Below are positions 44,459 through 53,866 of a DNA stretch of 64,000 nt, in pieces. The notes under the pieces were generated by a model. It did not search any database. It had not been told where the DNA came from and worked only from the letters and a program-made list of their open reading frames with translations. Both the position numbers and the translations under genes were made by a program. Where the stretch lies: positions 124,001 to 188,000 of the forward strand of contig JAJQCD010000014.1 in NCBI GenBank assembly GCA_021202925.1, read 5' to 3'. How positions within the stretch are numbered: position 1 is the stretch's first letter; each line of letters starts with the position of its first letter. Source of the stretch: Clostridiales bacterium. Its GTDB lineage: Bacteria; Bacillota; Clostridia; Lachnospirales; Lachnospiraceae.

Positions 44459-45312
44459 TCGACCAGTCATACCCTTTTGTTCTTTATGAAAAAGCGCTTA
44501 TGCCTCATTCGTGGCAGGAAATGTTCGCAGATACTGCCGAACTCGGTTTTGACGGTTTTGAACTCAGCATCGACGAAAGCGACGCCCGCCTGGCCCGGTT
44601 GGACTGGACACGCGAAGAATGTCTGTCTGTGATGCGGGCAGCTGCGGACACAGGAGTTCTGCTGCAGTCCCTCTGTTTCAGCGGGCAGCGCCGTTTTCCC
44701 ATGGGCAGCGAGGACCCAGATCTTGTCCGGCACTCGCTTCTTCTGATGGAAAAATGCATCAGACTCTGTCAGTATCTGGGGATCCGCACGCTTCAGGTGG
44801 CAGGTTTTGACGTCTATTATGAACCTTCTTCGCCAAATACCTACGCCAGATATATCGACAATCTGGCCCGGATGACCAGAATTGCCGAACGGCACGGCGT
44901 TATGCTGGCGATTGAACCCGTAGAAAAAGGAGTTCTTTCTGTTGAGATGGCTCTTGCCATCGTCAATCAGATTCGCTCTCCCTTTCTTCAGATTTATCCG
45001 GATATCGCCAACATGGCTTCTCTCGGAATCGATTATTTCCCTCAGATGGAGAAAGGGATCGGGCACATTGTTCAGATTCATATCCGGGATGCCTTGCCGG
45101 ACTTCTACTATGGAGTAGATATCGGTACCGGAATTATTGATTTTGTAAAAACATTTCGTCATTTCCGGCAATTGAATTTATCCTGTCCCCTGACACTGGA
45201 AATGTGGGGACTGGAAAATCCGCACTATATGGAAACACTTCGTTACACCGTATCGTTTCTTCAGAACGCTTTAAAAAATGCTAGCCAACCGGCAGAAAGG
45301 ATGATACAATAA
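44455..45312 (+). CDS. L-ribulose-5-phosphate 3-epimerase (UlaE/SgbU family)
   Basis: The protein (285 aa) matches UlaE/SgbU well: FDGFELSIDESDARLARLDW, FSGQRRFPMGSEDPDLV, LQVAGFDVYYE, LQIYPDIANMASLG and GHIVQIHIRDALP are close to the E. coli sequences as I know them. The fold is the AP-endonuclease-2 TIM barrel with Glu/Asp/His metal ligands. UlaE converts L-xylulose-5-P to L-ribulose-5-P in L-ascorbate and L-xylulose use. Both ends overlap neighbouring genes (4 nt and 1 nt), showing tight coupling. Confidence 0.9.
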   Translation: MIDQSYPFVLYEKALMPHSWQEMFADTAELGFDGFELSIDESDARLARLDWTREECLSVMRAAADTGVLLQSLCFSGQRRFPMGSEDPDLVRHSLLLMEKCIRLCQYLGIRTLQVAGFDVYYEPSSPNTYARYIDNLARMTRIAERHGVMLAIEPVEKGVLSVEMALAIVNQIRSPFLQIYPDIANMASLGIDYFPQMEKGIGHIVQIHIRDALPDFYYGVDIGTGIIDFVKTFRHFRQLNLSCPLTLEMWGLENPHYMETLRYTVSFLQNALKNASQPAERMIQ

Positions 45313-45974
45313 TGTATGAAAATGAAAAAAAATCTGTACTTGACGCAGCCTTAGAGATCAAACGCAATCATCTTGTTGCATTATGCGGAGGGAATATCAG
45401 CCTTCGTCTGCCCGACAATACCTTCCTCGTAACCCCATCCGGTATGATCTATGAGGATATGATCCCAGACGACGTCGTTCGCATCGATGAAACCGGCACA
45501 GTGATCGAAGGAATCCGACGACCCAGCAGCGATGCTCCCGCTCTTCTCTACATTTTTAAAAAAATGCCCTGGGTGAACGCTGTCATTCACACGCATCAGC
45601 CCTGGGCCACAGCCGTAGGGCTTGTTGCCGATGTGCTGCCCGCCTGCTTAGTTACGCAGATTGACGCCAATCGAAGCGATGTCTACGTTGCCCCCTTTAC
45701 TCCGTCCGGTGAAAAACAGATGGGAGTTCTCACCGTAGAGTATGCGCATGATGCCTGGGCTGTCATACTCAAGCATCACGGCGTTATGGCTTACGGGCCG
45801 ACTCTGAAGGATGCTATTTTTTCTGCCGTTTATCTCGAAGAATCCGCCCAAACCTATATGATCGCCCGGTCTGTCGGATCGGTTCCCACGCTGGATCCTG
45901 CTCTGGTCCAGGTGGAAGCGGACAGTTGGCATTCTTATGGGCAACCATCTGCCCGGAACAAGGAGAACTCATGA
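45312..45974 (+). CDS. Class II aldolase/L-ribulose-5-phosphate 4-epimerase-like protein
   Basis: A 220-aa zinc enzyme of the AraD/FucA family. CGGNISLRLPDNTFLVTPSGM is the phosphate-binding N-terminal block, RRPSSDAPALLYIF the substrate segment, VIHTHQPWATAVGL gives two zinc His, and LKHHGVMAYG the third. Partnering with the UlaE-like protein and the LyxK-like kinase suggests L-ribulose-5-P 4-epimerase, yielding D-xylulose-5-P, but fuculose-type aldolase activity cannot be excluded. It overlaps the kinase start by 4 nt. Confidence 0.85.
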   Translation: MYENEKKSVLDAALEIKRNHLVALCGGNISLRLPDNTFLVTPSGMIYEDMIPDDVVRIDETGTVIEGIRRPSSDAPALLYIFKKMPWVNAVIHTHQPWATAVGLVADVLPACLVTQIDANRSDVYVAPFTPSGEKQMGVLTVEYAHDAWAVILKHHGVMAYGPTLKDAIFSAVYLEESAQTYMIARSVGSVPTLDPALVQVEADSWHSYGQPSARNKENS

Positions 45975-47470
45975 AACAAACGCCGGTTCTTATGGGAATA
46001 GATATTGGCGGTTCGAATATCAAATGCGCCGTCTTCGACCTCAAAGGCCGGGAACTGGCCACAGCCAAAACGGCTCCTCCCGTTCATCAGCCCCAGGCAG
46101 GATGGGTCGAGCGGGAAGCGGAGGCCGTATGGGCGGCCGTCTGTCAGGTTATCCGGACGGCCATCCAGATGTCCTCCATCTTCCCTCATCAGGTTGCCTC
46201 CGTTTCCCTCTGTGGTTATGGCGGTGGGCTTTGCCTTGTTGACGAACAAGGAGATGCGGTCTACCCTTTGATTGTCTCGACCGACACACGCGCTTCCTGT
46301 CAGCTGAAAACCCTCTATGACTGTGGTGCGGCAGAAAAGATTTTCCACATTACCCATCAGCAGCCTTGGGAAGGACAGGCCGCCAGTCTGTTGCACTGGT
46401 TTCGGGAATACCGTCCTGACGTTCTCAGCAGAGCCCGATACCTGCTGACCGTAAAGGATTATATCTGCAGTCAGCTGACCTCGCAGATATCCTGCGAAAT
46501 CACAGACGCATCCAACCACAACCTCATCGACCCGAAGAGCAGTTCCTACAGTGAAAATCTATTCCGGCTATCTGACCTTGAAGATGAACGCAGACTGTTT
46601 GACGCTCCCCTGTTATCTCCCATCTCCGTGGCAGGTCGTATCACTGCTTCCGCTGCCGCGGCAACCGGTCTCGCGCAAGGCATCCCTGTCGCCGCCGGAT
46701 TATATGATGTCTCTGCCTGTACACTCGGCTGCGGTGCGCTGGAACCCGGAACATTCGCTATGACAAACGGGACCTGGTCAATGGCCTCCTGCTTTTCATC
46801 ATCCTACCAACAGGCGGATGAATCTACCATTGTCACGGTCACTGCCCTGGAAGACCGGTTTCTGCTCGAACAGGGGAGTCCCACGGGAACCGTCAACCTT
46901 GAATGGTATCTGGATCGTTTTCTTTCCAGAAACCATCCTGAACTGTCACGAAAACAACTTTATGATCTCTGCGGAACGGTTGTTGAAAAGCCCAATCCGC
47001 AGAACCATGTTCTGTTCATCCCCCATCTCTATCTTGGAGGGGAAAAGCCGAATACCGGAGGCGCTTTTCTCAACCTTCAGGGACACCATGAGGAAGAGGA
47101 TCTTCTGTACGCTGTGATGGAGGGAATCCTCCTCTCGACCATACACCATATATCGCTTCTGGAAAAAGGAACCACTCCCTTTTCTTCCGCTGTGCTTTCC
47201 GGAGGGCTCTCCTCCTCCCGACCCTGGAGTCAGATGCTGTGTGATATGTTACAGCGACCCATCACGATACCGGAAGGGTCGCAACAGGGAGCCCGTGGTG
47301 CGGCCATGTGCGCCGGAATCGCGATCGGCGCATTCAGCAATTTTCATCAGGCAGCCGAAGCCATGGTTCATCCAGCCCGCACCATGGAACCGAGAAGCGA
47401 ATATCACGAATTATATCATACCAGAACGGAAACCTATGAAAAAGCTCTCCGCGTGATACATTCTCTGTGA
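45971..47470 (+). CDS. FGGY family carbohydrate kinase (L-xylulose kinase LyxK-like)
   Basis: The protein (499 aa) is a FGGY kinase with the N-terminal ATP loop LMGIDIGGSNIKCAVFDLKG. GLYDVSACTLGCGALEPG, TNGTWSM, EQGSPTGTVNLEWYLDRF and VLSGGLSSSRPWSQML correspond best to LyxK of the yia operon rather than to D-xylulose kinase. It phosphorylates a ketopentose, likely L-xylulose, to feed the two epimerases. The ATG at 45971 forms an ATGA overlap with the upstream gene and has AGGAG, so the longer in-frame reading is rejected. Confidence 0.88.
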   Translation: MKQTPVLMGIDIGGSNIKCAVFDLKGRELATAKTAPPVHQPQAGWVEREAEAVWAAVCQVIRTAIQMSSIFPHQVASVSLCGYGGGLCLVDEQGDAVYPLIVSTDTRASCQLKTLYDCGAAEKIFHITHQQPWEGQAASLLHWFREYRPDVLSRARYLLTVKDYICSQLTSQISCEITDASNHNLIDPKSSSYSENLFRLSDLEDERRLFDAPLLSPISVAGRITASAAAATGLAQGIPVAAGLYDVSACTLGCGALEPGTFAMTNGTWSMASCFSSSYQQADESTIVTVTALEDRFLLEQGSPTGTVNLEWYLDRFLSRNHPELSRKQLYDLCGTVVEKPNPQNHVLFIPHLYLGGEKPNTGGAFLNLQGHHEEEDLLYAVMEGILLSTIHHISLLEKGTTPFSSAVLSGGLSSSRPWSQMLCDMLQRPITIPEGSQQGARGAAMCAGIAIGAFSNFHQAAEAMVHPARTMEPRSEYHELYHTRTETYEKALRVIHSL

Positions 47471-47521
47471 AACGAGTTTTTTCGCTTGCTTTCAATACAC
47501 TATAATCAGGAGGATGTTACT

Positions 47522-48286
47522 ATGACACAAATGAACCGTTTGGAATCTATGAGGGAAATCGTGGATCGCATCGGCTTTTGCACTGTGAAAGATCTGGCTG
47601 ATACCATAGGCACGTCAGAAGCAACCATTCGCCGTGATATCAGCCGACTCGACAACAACGGATTGCTGAAAAAAGTTCCAGGCGGAGTTATGTCTCTCTC
47701 CCGAAGCGTCGCCATTGAGCCATCCCTTCATGCGAGAAGCTCCATGAATACGGACGAAAAGGAGAGGATTGCAGCTGCCGCACTCAAATATGTCCGGGAA
47801 AATGAGTACATTATTCTTGACGCCGGTACAACTGTCCTCACATTAGCCAGACTTCTGGGTGAAATCAAGAATCTTACCGCCATCACCTATGATATGCAGA
47901 TAACAGCAGAGCTTTCCCGTTTTCCTGATATCTCGCTTATCATGGCGGGCGGTGTCCTTCGGCGCAATTTCGGTTCATTTTATGGCTACTTTACAGAAAG
48001 CGTTTTCCGGGAAATACATGCTGATCGTGCGTTCATCTCCTGTGACGCCCTCTCACCGGAACTGGGAATTATGAGCTACACCACAGACGATATTGGTGTA
48101 AAGCGTCAGATTATCAAATCTGCCAACGAGGTCATTCTGCTCTGCGACCATTCCAAGCTTGACGTCAAAACCTTCATGAGCATTGCCCCGCTCAGTTCCA
48201 TCTCCCGGATTATTATCGGAAAAGAAATCTCCGATTCCTCCCTGGCCGCGTTGGAAAACTGTGGCTCTGTACTGGAAATTGTCTAA
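47522..48286 (+). CDS. DeoR/GlpR family transcriptional regulator
   Basis: The protein (254 aa) has an N-terminal winged helix-turn-helix (TVKDLADTIGTSEATIRRDISRLDNNGLL) and a C-terminal DeoR-type sugar-phosphate sensor domain with ILDAGTTVLTLARLL and DHSKLDVKTF. It most likely controls the divergent operons in response to a sugar phosphate from the pathway. AGGAGG lies 8 nt before the ATG at 47522. It follows the kinase by 51 bp. Confidence 0.94.
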   Translation: MTQMNRLESMREIVDRIGFCTVKDLADTIGTSEATIRRDISRLDNNGLLKKVPGGVMSLSRSVAIEPSLHARSSMNTDEKERIAAAALKYVRENEYIILDAGTTVLTLARLLGEIKNLTAITYDMQITAELSRFPDISLIMAGGVLRRNFGSFYGYFTESVFREIHADRAFISCDALSPELGIMSYTTDDIGVKRQIIKSANEVILLCDHSKLDVKTFMSIAPLSSISRIIIGKEISDSSLAALENCGSVLEIV

Positions 48287-48306
48287 TGACAGAAAGGAAA
48301 TATATT

Positions 48307-48699
48307 ATGGAAAATGCAAAGATTTTTGATTCTGAATTCTGTACCGTTCAATATATGGAAACGGATCATGTCGTTCTTCTTGCCTGGAAAAAGGCCTGCA
48401 GTTTCAACGATTACCGTTCGCCCTCTCTCTTTATGCTCTGGCTTCTGGAAGAACACCCCGGAAGCACTTATGTCGTCGACGCGAGAAATGGATTTGAGGA
48501 CGAAAAAGAAGACGTCGACTGGGCCTTCGCCCACCTGATTCCTCTGATGGCTGCAACCGGCTGCAAGACAGTGGTATTTATCATGAATCCCCGGAATGAC
48601 ATTGAGGGTGAGATGGATATGTGGGGAAATGAATTTCGTAAATATTTCCAGGTCTTTCGTGTTACCAATTATACAGAAGCCCTCGCACACGCAAAATAG
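48307..48699 (+). CDS. Unknown small protein at the end of the kinase operon (STAS-like pattern)
   Basis: A 130-aa protein. An ATG at 48286 overlaps the regulator stop, but AGAAAGGAAA fits the ATG at 48307 better. VVLLAWKKACSFNDYRSPSL, TYVVDARNGFEDEKEDVDW and CKTVVFIMNPRNDIEGEMD alternate strands and helices in a way that recalls SpoIIAA/STAS-like folds. Acidic and aromatic residues are frequent, with no membrane segment. I believe similar proteins occur with sugar operons in related bacteria, but I cannot name the family. It may be an accessory or regulatory protein. Confidence 0.75.
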   Translation: MENAKIFDSEFCTVQYMETDHVVLLAWKKACSFNDYRSPSLFMLWLLEEHPGSTYVVDARNGFEDEKEDVDWAFAHLIPLMAATGCKTVVFIMNPRNDIEGEMDMWGNEFRKYFQVFRVTNYTEALAHAK

Positions 48700-48770
48700 C
48701 CCGGATACACGGAAAAGTCAGAATCTTATGTAAAAAGTAACGTCTGATCCGGATCATCAGGAATCGTTTC

Positions 48771-48819
48771 AATCCCACCGAGCAGAATATCTCAGGAAGT
48801 TTCGCTGCACGGTGGGATT
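48771..48819. terminator. Terminator between the sugar operon and tsaC
   Basis: AATCCCACCG pairs perfectly with CGGTGGGATT, with a further AGCAG/CTGC pair inside, followed by TTTTCTTTC on the plus strand. Confidence 0.85.
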
Positions 48820-48861
48820 TTTCTTTCTCATCCGAAGGAGTCCTGCCTTATAAAGCTACCT

Positions 48862-49917
48862 TCATACGTGAATCACATGATATCCCGCCGCCTTTGTCAG
48901 CCGGTTCATAATCGCCTGGCCCAGATGATCCCTGGAAAAGCTTTCCGAATAGATGAGATCCACCTGCAGTTCATCGAACTCCCGCAGAACCGCAAACAGG
49001 TTGTGCGCAATGGTTTCCTCACGCGCGCGGAGCCCGACGCTCCGCACCAGACCGGCGCGATAACGGTCTCGCGTCTCATCGGTACAGATGACGCCCACGC
49101 GATAGTTCTGCCCGGTCTTCTCCTTCACCAGAAAATTAATCCGCGCAACCACCGAATCCATATTCCCTTCAACCAGGATCAGTTCCGCCTGCGGCGCGTA
49201 GTGCCGGTACTTCATTCCCGGCGCCTTCGGATGAAAATCCGCCCCCGGCGGCTCCTGGATCGCCGGATCGATTTCCACACGTCCAACTGTATCCCGCAGC
49301 ATCTCAATCGTCACCGCACCCGGCCGCAGGAGCGTCGGCGTCTCCCCGGATACGTCCACGATCGTCGACTCTACACCGATTCCTACCGGGCCACCGTCCA
49401 CGATCATCTCGATCTTCCCATTCATATCCTCCCAGACGTGCTGCGCCATCGTCGGGCTCGGCCGCCCCGATGTATTCGCGCTCGGCGCCGCTACCGGCAC
49501 GCCCGCAAGACGAATCAGGCGGTTCGCCACCGGATCGCTCGGCATCCGTACCGCCACCGTATCCAGGCCGCCAGTCGTCCCATAAGGGACAACGGCACTT
49601 TTCGGAAATACCATCGTCAGCGGCCCCGGCCAGTACGCCTCCGCCAGCCGACGTCCCGCCTCCGGGATCCTCGCCACCAGAGGCGGCAGCTCCTCCATGC
49701 ATGAAATATGCGCAATCAGCGGATTATCCGACGGGCGGCCTTTCGCCGCATAGATTCGTCTCGCCGCCGTCTCGTCCAGTGCGTTTGCCCCCAGTCCGTA
49801 GACCGTCTCCGTCGGAAACGCCACCAGCCCGCCGTTTCGCAGAATCTGTGCCGCCTCCGCAAGCTCCTCATCCCGGATCGCTTCGGTATCTTTCACCTTT
49901 ACCAGTCTGGTATCCAT
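48862..49917 (-). CDS. L-threonylcarbamoyladenylate synthase (TsaC/Sua5)
   Basis: The protein (351 aa) is of the long Sua5 form. GGLVAFPTETVYGLGANAL and AAKGRPSDNPLIAHI are the YrdC-domain signatures, PGPLTMVFPKS and VPVAAPSANTSGRPSPT follow, and a C-terminal Sua5 domain begins at PGMKYRHYAPQAELIL. It makes threonylcarbamoyl-AMP for the t6A37 modification of ANN-decoding tRNAs. It is probably monocistronic. Confidence 0.95.
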   Translation of the reverse strand: MDTRLVKVKDTEAIRDEELAEAAQILRNGGLVAFPTETVYGLGANALDETAARRIYAAKGRPSDNPLIAHISCMEELPPLVARIPEAGRRLAEAYWPGPLTMVFPKSAVVPYGTTGGLDTVAVRMPSDPVANRLIRLAGVPVAAPSANTSGRPSPTMAQHVWEDMNGKIEMIVDGGPVGIGVESTIVDVSGETPTLLRPGAVTIEMLRDTVGRVEIDPAIQEPPGADFHPKAPGMKYRHYAPQAELILVEGNMDSVVARINFLVKEKTGQNYRVGVICTDETRDRYRAGLVRSVGLRAREETIAHNLFAVLREFDELQVDLIYSESFSRDHLGQAIMNRLTKAAGYHVIHV

Positions 49918-50041
49918 CTCTGTTCTGAATCCTTCTTTCCATTACTCACAGCTGTTCTCTTTCAGGCAATAACCGCCGCATGTCATCCAGTATACCTCAT
50001 CCCGCTTCAAATGTAAATCGACGGATGGTTCAAACTCTTTT

Positions 50042-53000
50042 CTACCGCACTTCCACATGGCTCCCAATCCCATCCCGTCCACAGCTCTTGGTAACGATAA
50101 TCTTGTGCTCGATGCGTTCCTTCAGTTCACTGACATGAGAGATGATGCCAATCAGCCGCTTCCCGTCGGCAAGCGCGCCAAGCGCCCGGATCGCCTGATT
50201 CAGCGCATCTTCATCCAGGGAACCAAATCCTTCGTCAATAAACATGGCATCCAGGCGGATACCGCCCGCAATGGACTGAATCTCATCGGACAACCCCAGC
50301 GCCAGAGAAAGTGACGCCTCGAACGACTCGCCGCCAGATAACGTCTTCACGCTCCGCTCGGTACCATTATAATGATCGATGACATTCAGATCGAGACCCG
50401 CCTTCTCCCTCCGGTTCGCGCCGGTCTCCTGACGTTTCAGTTCATACTGCCCGCTGCTCATCGTCATCAGACGCAGGTTCGCCCGACGAAGGATCCGGTC
50501 GAAATATGCCATCTGAACATAAGTCTCCAGCTCAATTTTCTGTTTCCCGGCAATGGTGCCGTTTGCCGTATCCGAAAGCGCTTTCATCCAGACATATTCC
50601 TGTTCCGCCGCTTCTAACGCCGTCTGCCGCCCACGAACCGATTCGCGAATCGCCCGGTTGCTCTGCAGCGCGGCATACCGTTCCTGCCTCCGCTCGCTGA
50701 AAGCCGCCTTTTTCTGTGTCCATTGCTCTCTGCGCGCAAGGCACTCTGACTCCGCCTGTTCCGGTTCATCCTTGATCTGTGCCCGGAGTGCCGTCACGGA
50801 CGCATTCAGTTTCCCGATCTCCTGATTCAGCTCATCCCGGGCATTCTTTGTCCGTTCCAGTTCCTTTTCCAGCGTCTCTTTCCGGGCCTGGTAATCTGTT
50901 ACGCGACCAATCCAGTCCTCCTCGCTGACTCCGCCTGTCTGCTGGCGCAGTCCTTCTATCTGTCGCTCCTCTCCCTGCTTTCCTGCCAGCAGACCGGCAT
51001 ACGCAACATCCAGTTCGGACAACCGTGTTTCCAGGCTGCGGATCGTCTTCTCATGGGAAGCAACCGCATCTTCCAGCTGTTTCTTCCGTTTCTGTTCCTC
51101 CACATTGCGGGCCAGTTCCGCGTTCAGGCGCGTCAGAGCATCGCACAGGCGTGCAGGCATCCGCCCGAAATCCGCCTGCGCGTCTTCCCCTGCGGCATCG
51201 TGGTCACCGGTCACGTGATCCGGAATCGTCTGCGCAGACAATGAAGCCACATCCGACACTTCCTTCAGGACTTCGCAGGAAACGATCTCTGCCTCGATCT
51301 GCTTTTCCAACGCCGCAATCTGCCCACGCATGGAATCGCATTCGGACCGAAGTGTCCTGGTCTGGCTCTCCAGGGCCTTCTGCTGCCTGGTCAGCCATTC
51401 CAACGCCCGGTTCTCCTCCTCCAGCTGACGAACCCGCTTCTTCGCCTGATTCCATGCGCTTTCTGCCTCCTGATACTGGCGGTTCAGACAGGCCGCAATT
51501 TCCTCTGCCGTGTTATGGTCGTTCCCTGATTCCTGCATTTTCCCAGCCTTCTCCATCTGTGTTCCAATCCGGACAAGGAATTCCCTAAGCTGTCTTGCGG
51601 CCTCGCCTTCCCGCGCGACCGCGCCTGCCAGATCCCGTTCCGCCTGTTGCAGCTTCCCTGTGACGGATCGCAGCGCAGCTTCTTCCGTTTCAATCACTCC
51701 GCCGAGCTCCCGGAACCGCGCCTCGTCTCTTCTGGCCTGCGAAAGCTCTCCCCGGCGCTCTGCCTCCTGCTCTTCCAGTTCCCGATTTGCCTGCTCCATA
51801 CGCTGCCGGACAGATGCCGGCGTCTCCAGTTTGGCCCCATCTGTCCACAGTTCCAGCGCATCCCTGCGAATCTCCTCCCAGACCTGGTTCAGTAAGGTCT
51901 GTTCTCTCCCGGCAGCCAGGCTGCATCTTAACGCCTCCTGTTCCGCCCGTTCCTTTTGTTTCCGGTTCTCATCCAGCTCGGCCTTCTCCGGCGTTCTCTC
52001 CGGGAACACAGCCGGTTGGGGATGGTGTACCGAGCCGCAGACCGGACATTTCTTCCCCTCTTCCAGTGTCCGTGCCAGAAGCCCCGCCTGCGCATCCAGG
52101 AAGAGACGTTCCAGCTGCTGATATTCCTCCCGCAATTCATCCCGCTTTTTTACCGCACGAACGTAGGTCTCTGTCGCCTCCCGACATAGCCGCGTCTGCT
52201 TTTCGTGAAAATCCAGACGCCCGCTCAGCTTGTCCAGCCTCTTCTTTTGCTCCTCATTGAGTTTTCCCTGCTGCATCAGCGCATCCAGGCGGCCGGTCCG
52301 TTCCCCCAGCTCCGTCTGTTCTTTCCGATATTCCTCAACCCGTTTCCTCTGTTCTTCCTCTTTCGACGCCCAGGCGGCCCGGCTTTCCGTCCGTACCCGG
52401 ACCGCCTCCCGGCAATCCAGACCATTCTTCTCAAGCGCAGTCAGTTGCTCCTGCCCGCTGCGAATCTCCTCCATCCGGCGACGGGTATCCTTCTCTTCCT
52501 CCGGAGCCGGACGAAGCTCGTCCGCCCTCGCGGTATGCAGCGCCTGATCTTCCTGAATCTCCTGCTCCCGCTTCTCTGCCTGCTGCAACGACTGTCTGAT
52601 CTGCCGCAACGTTTGGGACCGGGCGTTCCATTCCTTCATATGACCAAGCAGCTGCTCCGCCTGCTCCTTCCGGCGCATCAGCCGATGCTCTTTTTCCGCC
52701 ACATCCTGCAAATCAGCAAGGCTCTCACGGGCAGACACATTTTCCTGCCCCAGCCGCTCCGCTTCCCGTTCCTTTTGTGCACGGTCGGCACGGTTGGCCG
52801 TAAGTTCTCGCTCTGCCTGCCGGACGGTCTTCTCCCGTTGGCGAATCTCCTGCCATCGCTCCAGTGCCGTTTTGCCGACACGAATCTGCTCTTCCAGTTC
52901 CGGGCACTGAAGCGCCGCGGCCCTGGCGGCTTCAAAACATGGCTCCGCCACGGCAAGCTGCCGGGCAAACTCCTCCCGTTTCTGTTCTTTGCGCGCGACT

Positions 53001-53866
53001 TCTGCCTGAATCTCCTGATTCTGACGAATCTTCCCCAGGCTCTTATTCTCCTCCTGAATCTGCTTCTCCGCTTCTGCAATCGCCTGATCGGCCTCGCGAA
53101 CTGCCTCCTCATCCTCATGGATGAGACACGACAGGATTTCCAGCGCCCTGGCAGCCCGCCCCTCAAACTTCACCTTTTTCAGTTCCAGAAGCTCTGCCTG
53201 AAGCACAGGATGCCCCTCACAGCGGATTCCGCCCAGATATTGCGCGATGCTGTTCTTCAACTCCCCATATTCCTTCTGCTTCTGATTCACCTCTTTGCCA
53301 AGCCGTACCTGCCATTGCCCGAACAGGCCGGTGCGGAAAATCTGCCGGAAAATCTCGCCCCGCTCTGCCGTCCCGGCAATCAGCAGCTTCTGAAAATCCC
53401 CTTGGGCAATCATGGCCACCTGTGTAAACTGCTGGTAATTCAGCCCCAGAATCTCCGTCACCGCCGCGGTCACCTCTTTCACCTTCGAAACCGACCGGCG
53501 TTCTTCCACATATTCCAGCGTCGCATCCGCTCTCTGTACGGTAAACCCGGTTCCCCGCCCCTTCGGACGCGGATACTCCGGATTGCGTGTCACGCGATAG
53601 GTCCTTCCTCCGGAGAAAAATGTGAATTTCACAAAGGTCGGAACGTCATCCGCGGCATACTTGCTGCGAAACATCCCCGAATCCCGCACGGTTCCGCTCG
53701 CCTCCCCGTAAAGGGCAAAGGTGATGGCGTCAAAGATCGTCGTCTTCCCGGCGCCGGTATCTCCGGTAATCAGATACAGACCATCCCCGCCCAGCTTCGC
53801 AAAATCGATCGTCGTCTCCCCCGCATAGGGGCCAAAGGCACTGATCACAAGCATTTCCGGTTTCAT
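50042..53866 (-). CDS. sbcC: Exonuclease subunit SbcC
   Basis: A 1274-aa SMC-like ATPase. Walker A is LITGDTGAGKTTIFDAITFA, and two long Glu/Arg/Gln-rich coiled coils flank a zinc hook GKKCPVCGSVHHP. The C-terminus has signature KTLSGGESFEASLSLALGLS and Walker B AMFIDEGFGSLDEDAL. With SbcD it forms a nuclease that cleaves hairpins and processes DNA ends. It overlaps sbcD by 4 nt (ATGA). Confidence 0.97.
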   Translation of the reverse strand: MKPEMLVISAFGPYAGETTIDFAKLGGDGLYLITGDTGAGKTTIFDAITFALYGEASGTVRDSGMFRSKYAADDVPTFVKFTFFSGGRTYRVTRNPEYPRPKGRGTGFTVQRADATLEYVEERRSVSKVKEVTAAVTEILGLNYQQFTQVAMIAQGDFQKLLIAGTAERGEIFRQIFRTGLFGQWQVRLGKEVNQKQKEYGELKNSIAQYLGGIRCEGHPVLQAELLELKKVKFEGRAARALEILSCLIHEDEEAVREADQAIAEAEKQIQEENKSLGKIRQNQEIQAEVARKEQKREEFARQLAVAEPCFEAARAAALQCPELEEQIRVGKTALERWQEIRQREKTVRQAERELTANRADRAQKEREAERLGQENVSARESLADLQDVAEKEHRLMRRKEQAEQLLGHMKEWNARSQTLRQIRQSLQQAEKREQEIQEDQALHTARADELRPAPEEEKDTRRRMEEIRSGQEQLTALEKNGLDCREAVRVRTESRAAWASKEEEQRKRVEEYRKEQTELGERTGRLDALMQQGKLNEEQKKRLDKLSGRLDFHEKQTRLCREATETYVRAVKKRDELREEYQQLERLFLDAQAGLLARTLEEGKKCPVCGSVHHPQPAVFPERTPEKAELDENRKQKERAEQEALRCSLAAGREQTLLNQVWEEIRRDALELWTDGAKLETPASVRQRMEQANRELEEQEAERRGELSQARRDEARFRELGGVIETEEAALRSVTGKLQQAERDLAGAVAREGEAARQLREFLVRIGTQMEKAGKMQESGNDHNTAEEIAACLNRQYQEAESAWNQAKKRVRQLEEENRALEWLTRQQKALESQTRTLRSECDSMRGQIAALEKQIEAEIVSCEVLKEVSDVASLSAQTIPDHVTGDHDAAGEDAQADFGRMPARLCDALTRLNAELARNVEEQKRKKQLEDAVASHEKTIRSLETRLSELDVAYAGLLAGKQGEERQIEGLRQQTGGVSEEDWIGRVTDYQARKETLEKELERTKNARDELNQEIGKLNASVTALRAQIKDEPEQAESECLARREQWTQKKAAFSERRQERYAALQSNRAIRESVRGRQTALEAAEQEYVWMKALSDTANGTIAGKQKIELETYVQMAYFDRILRRANLRLMTMSSGQYELKRQETGANRREKAGLDLNVIDHYNGTERSVKTLSGGESFEASLSLALGLSDEIQSIAGGIRLDAMFIDEGFGSLDEDALNQAIRALGALADGKRLIGIISHVSELKERIEHKIIVTKSCGRDGIGSHVEVR

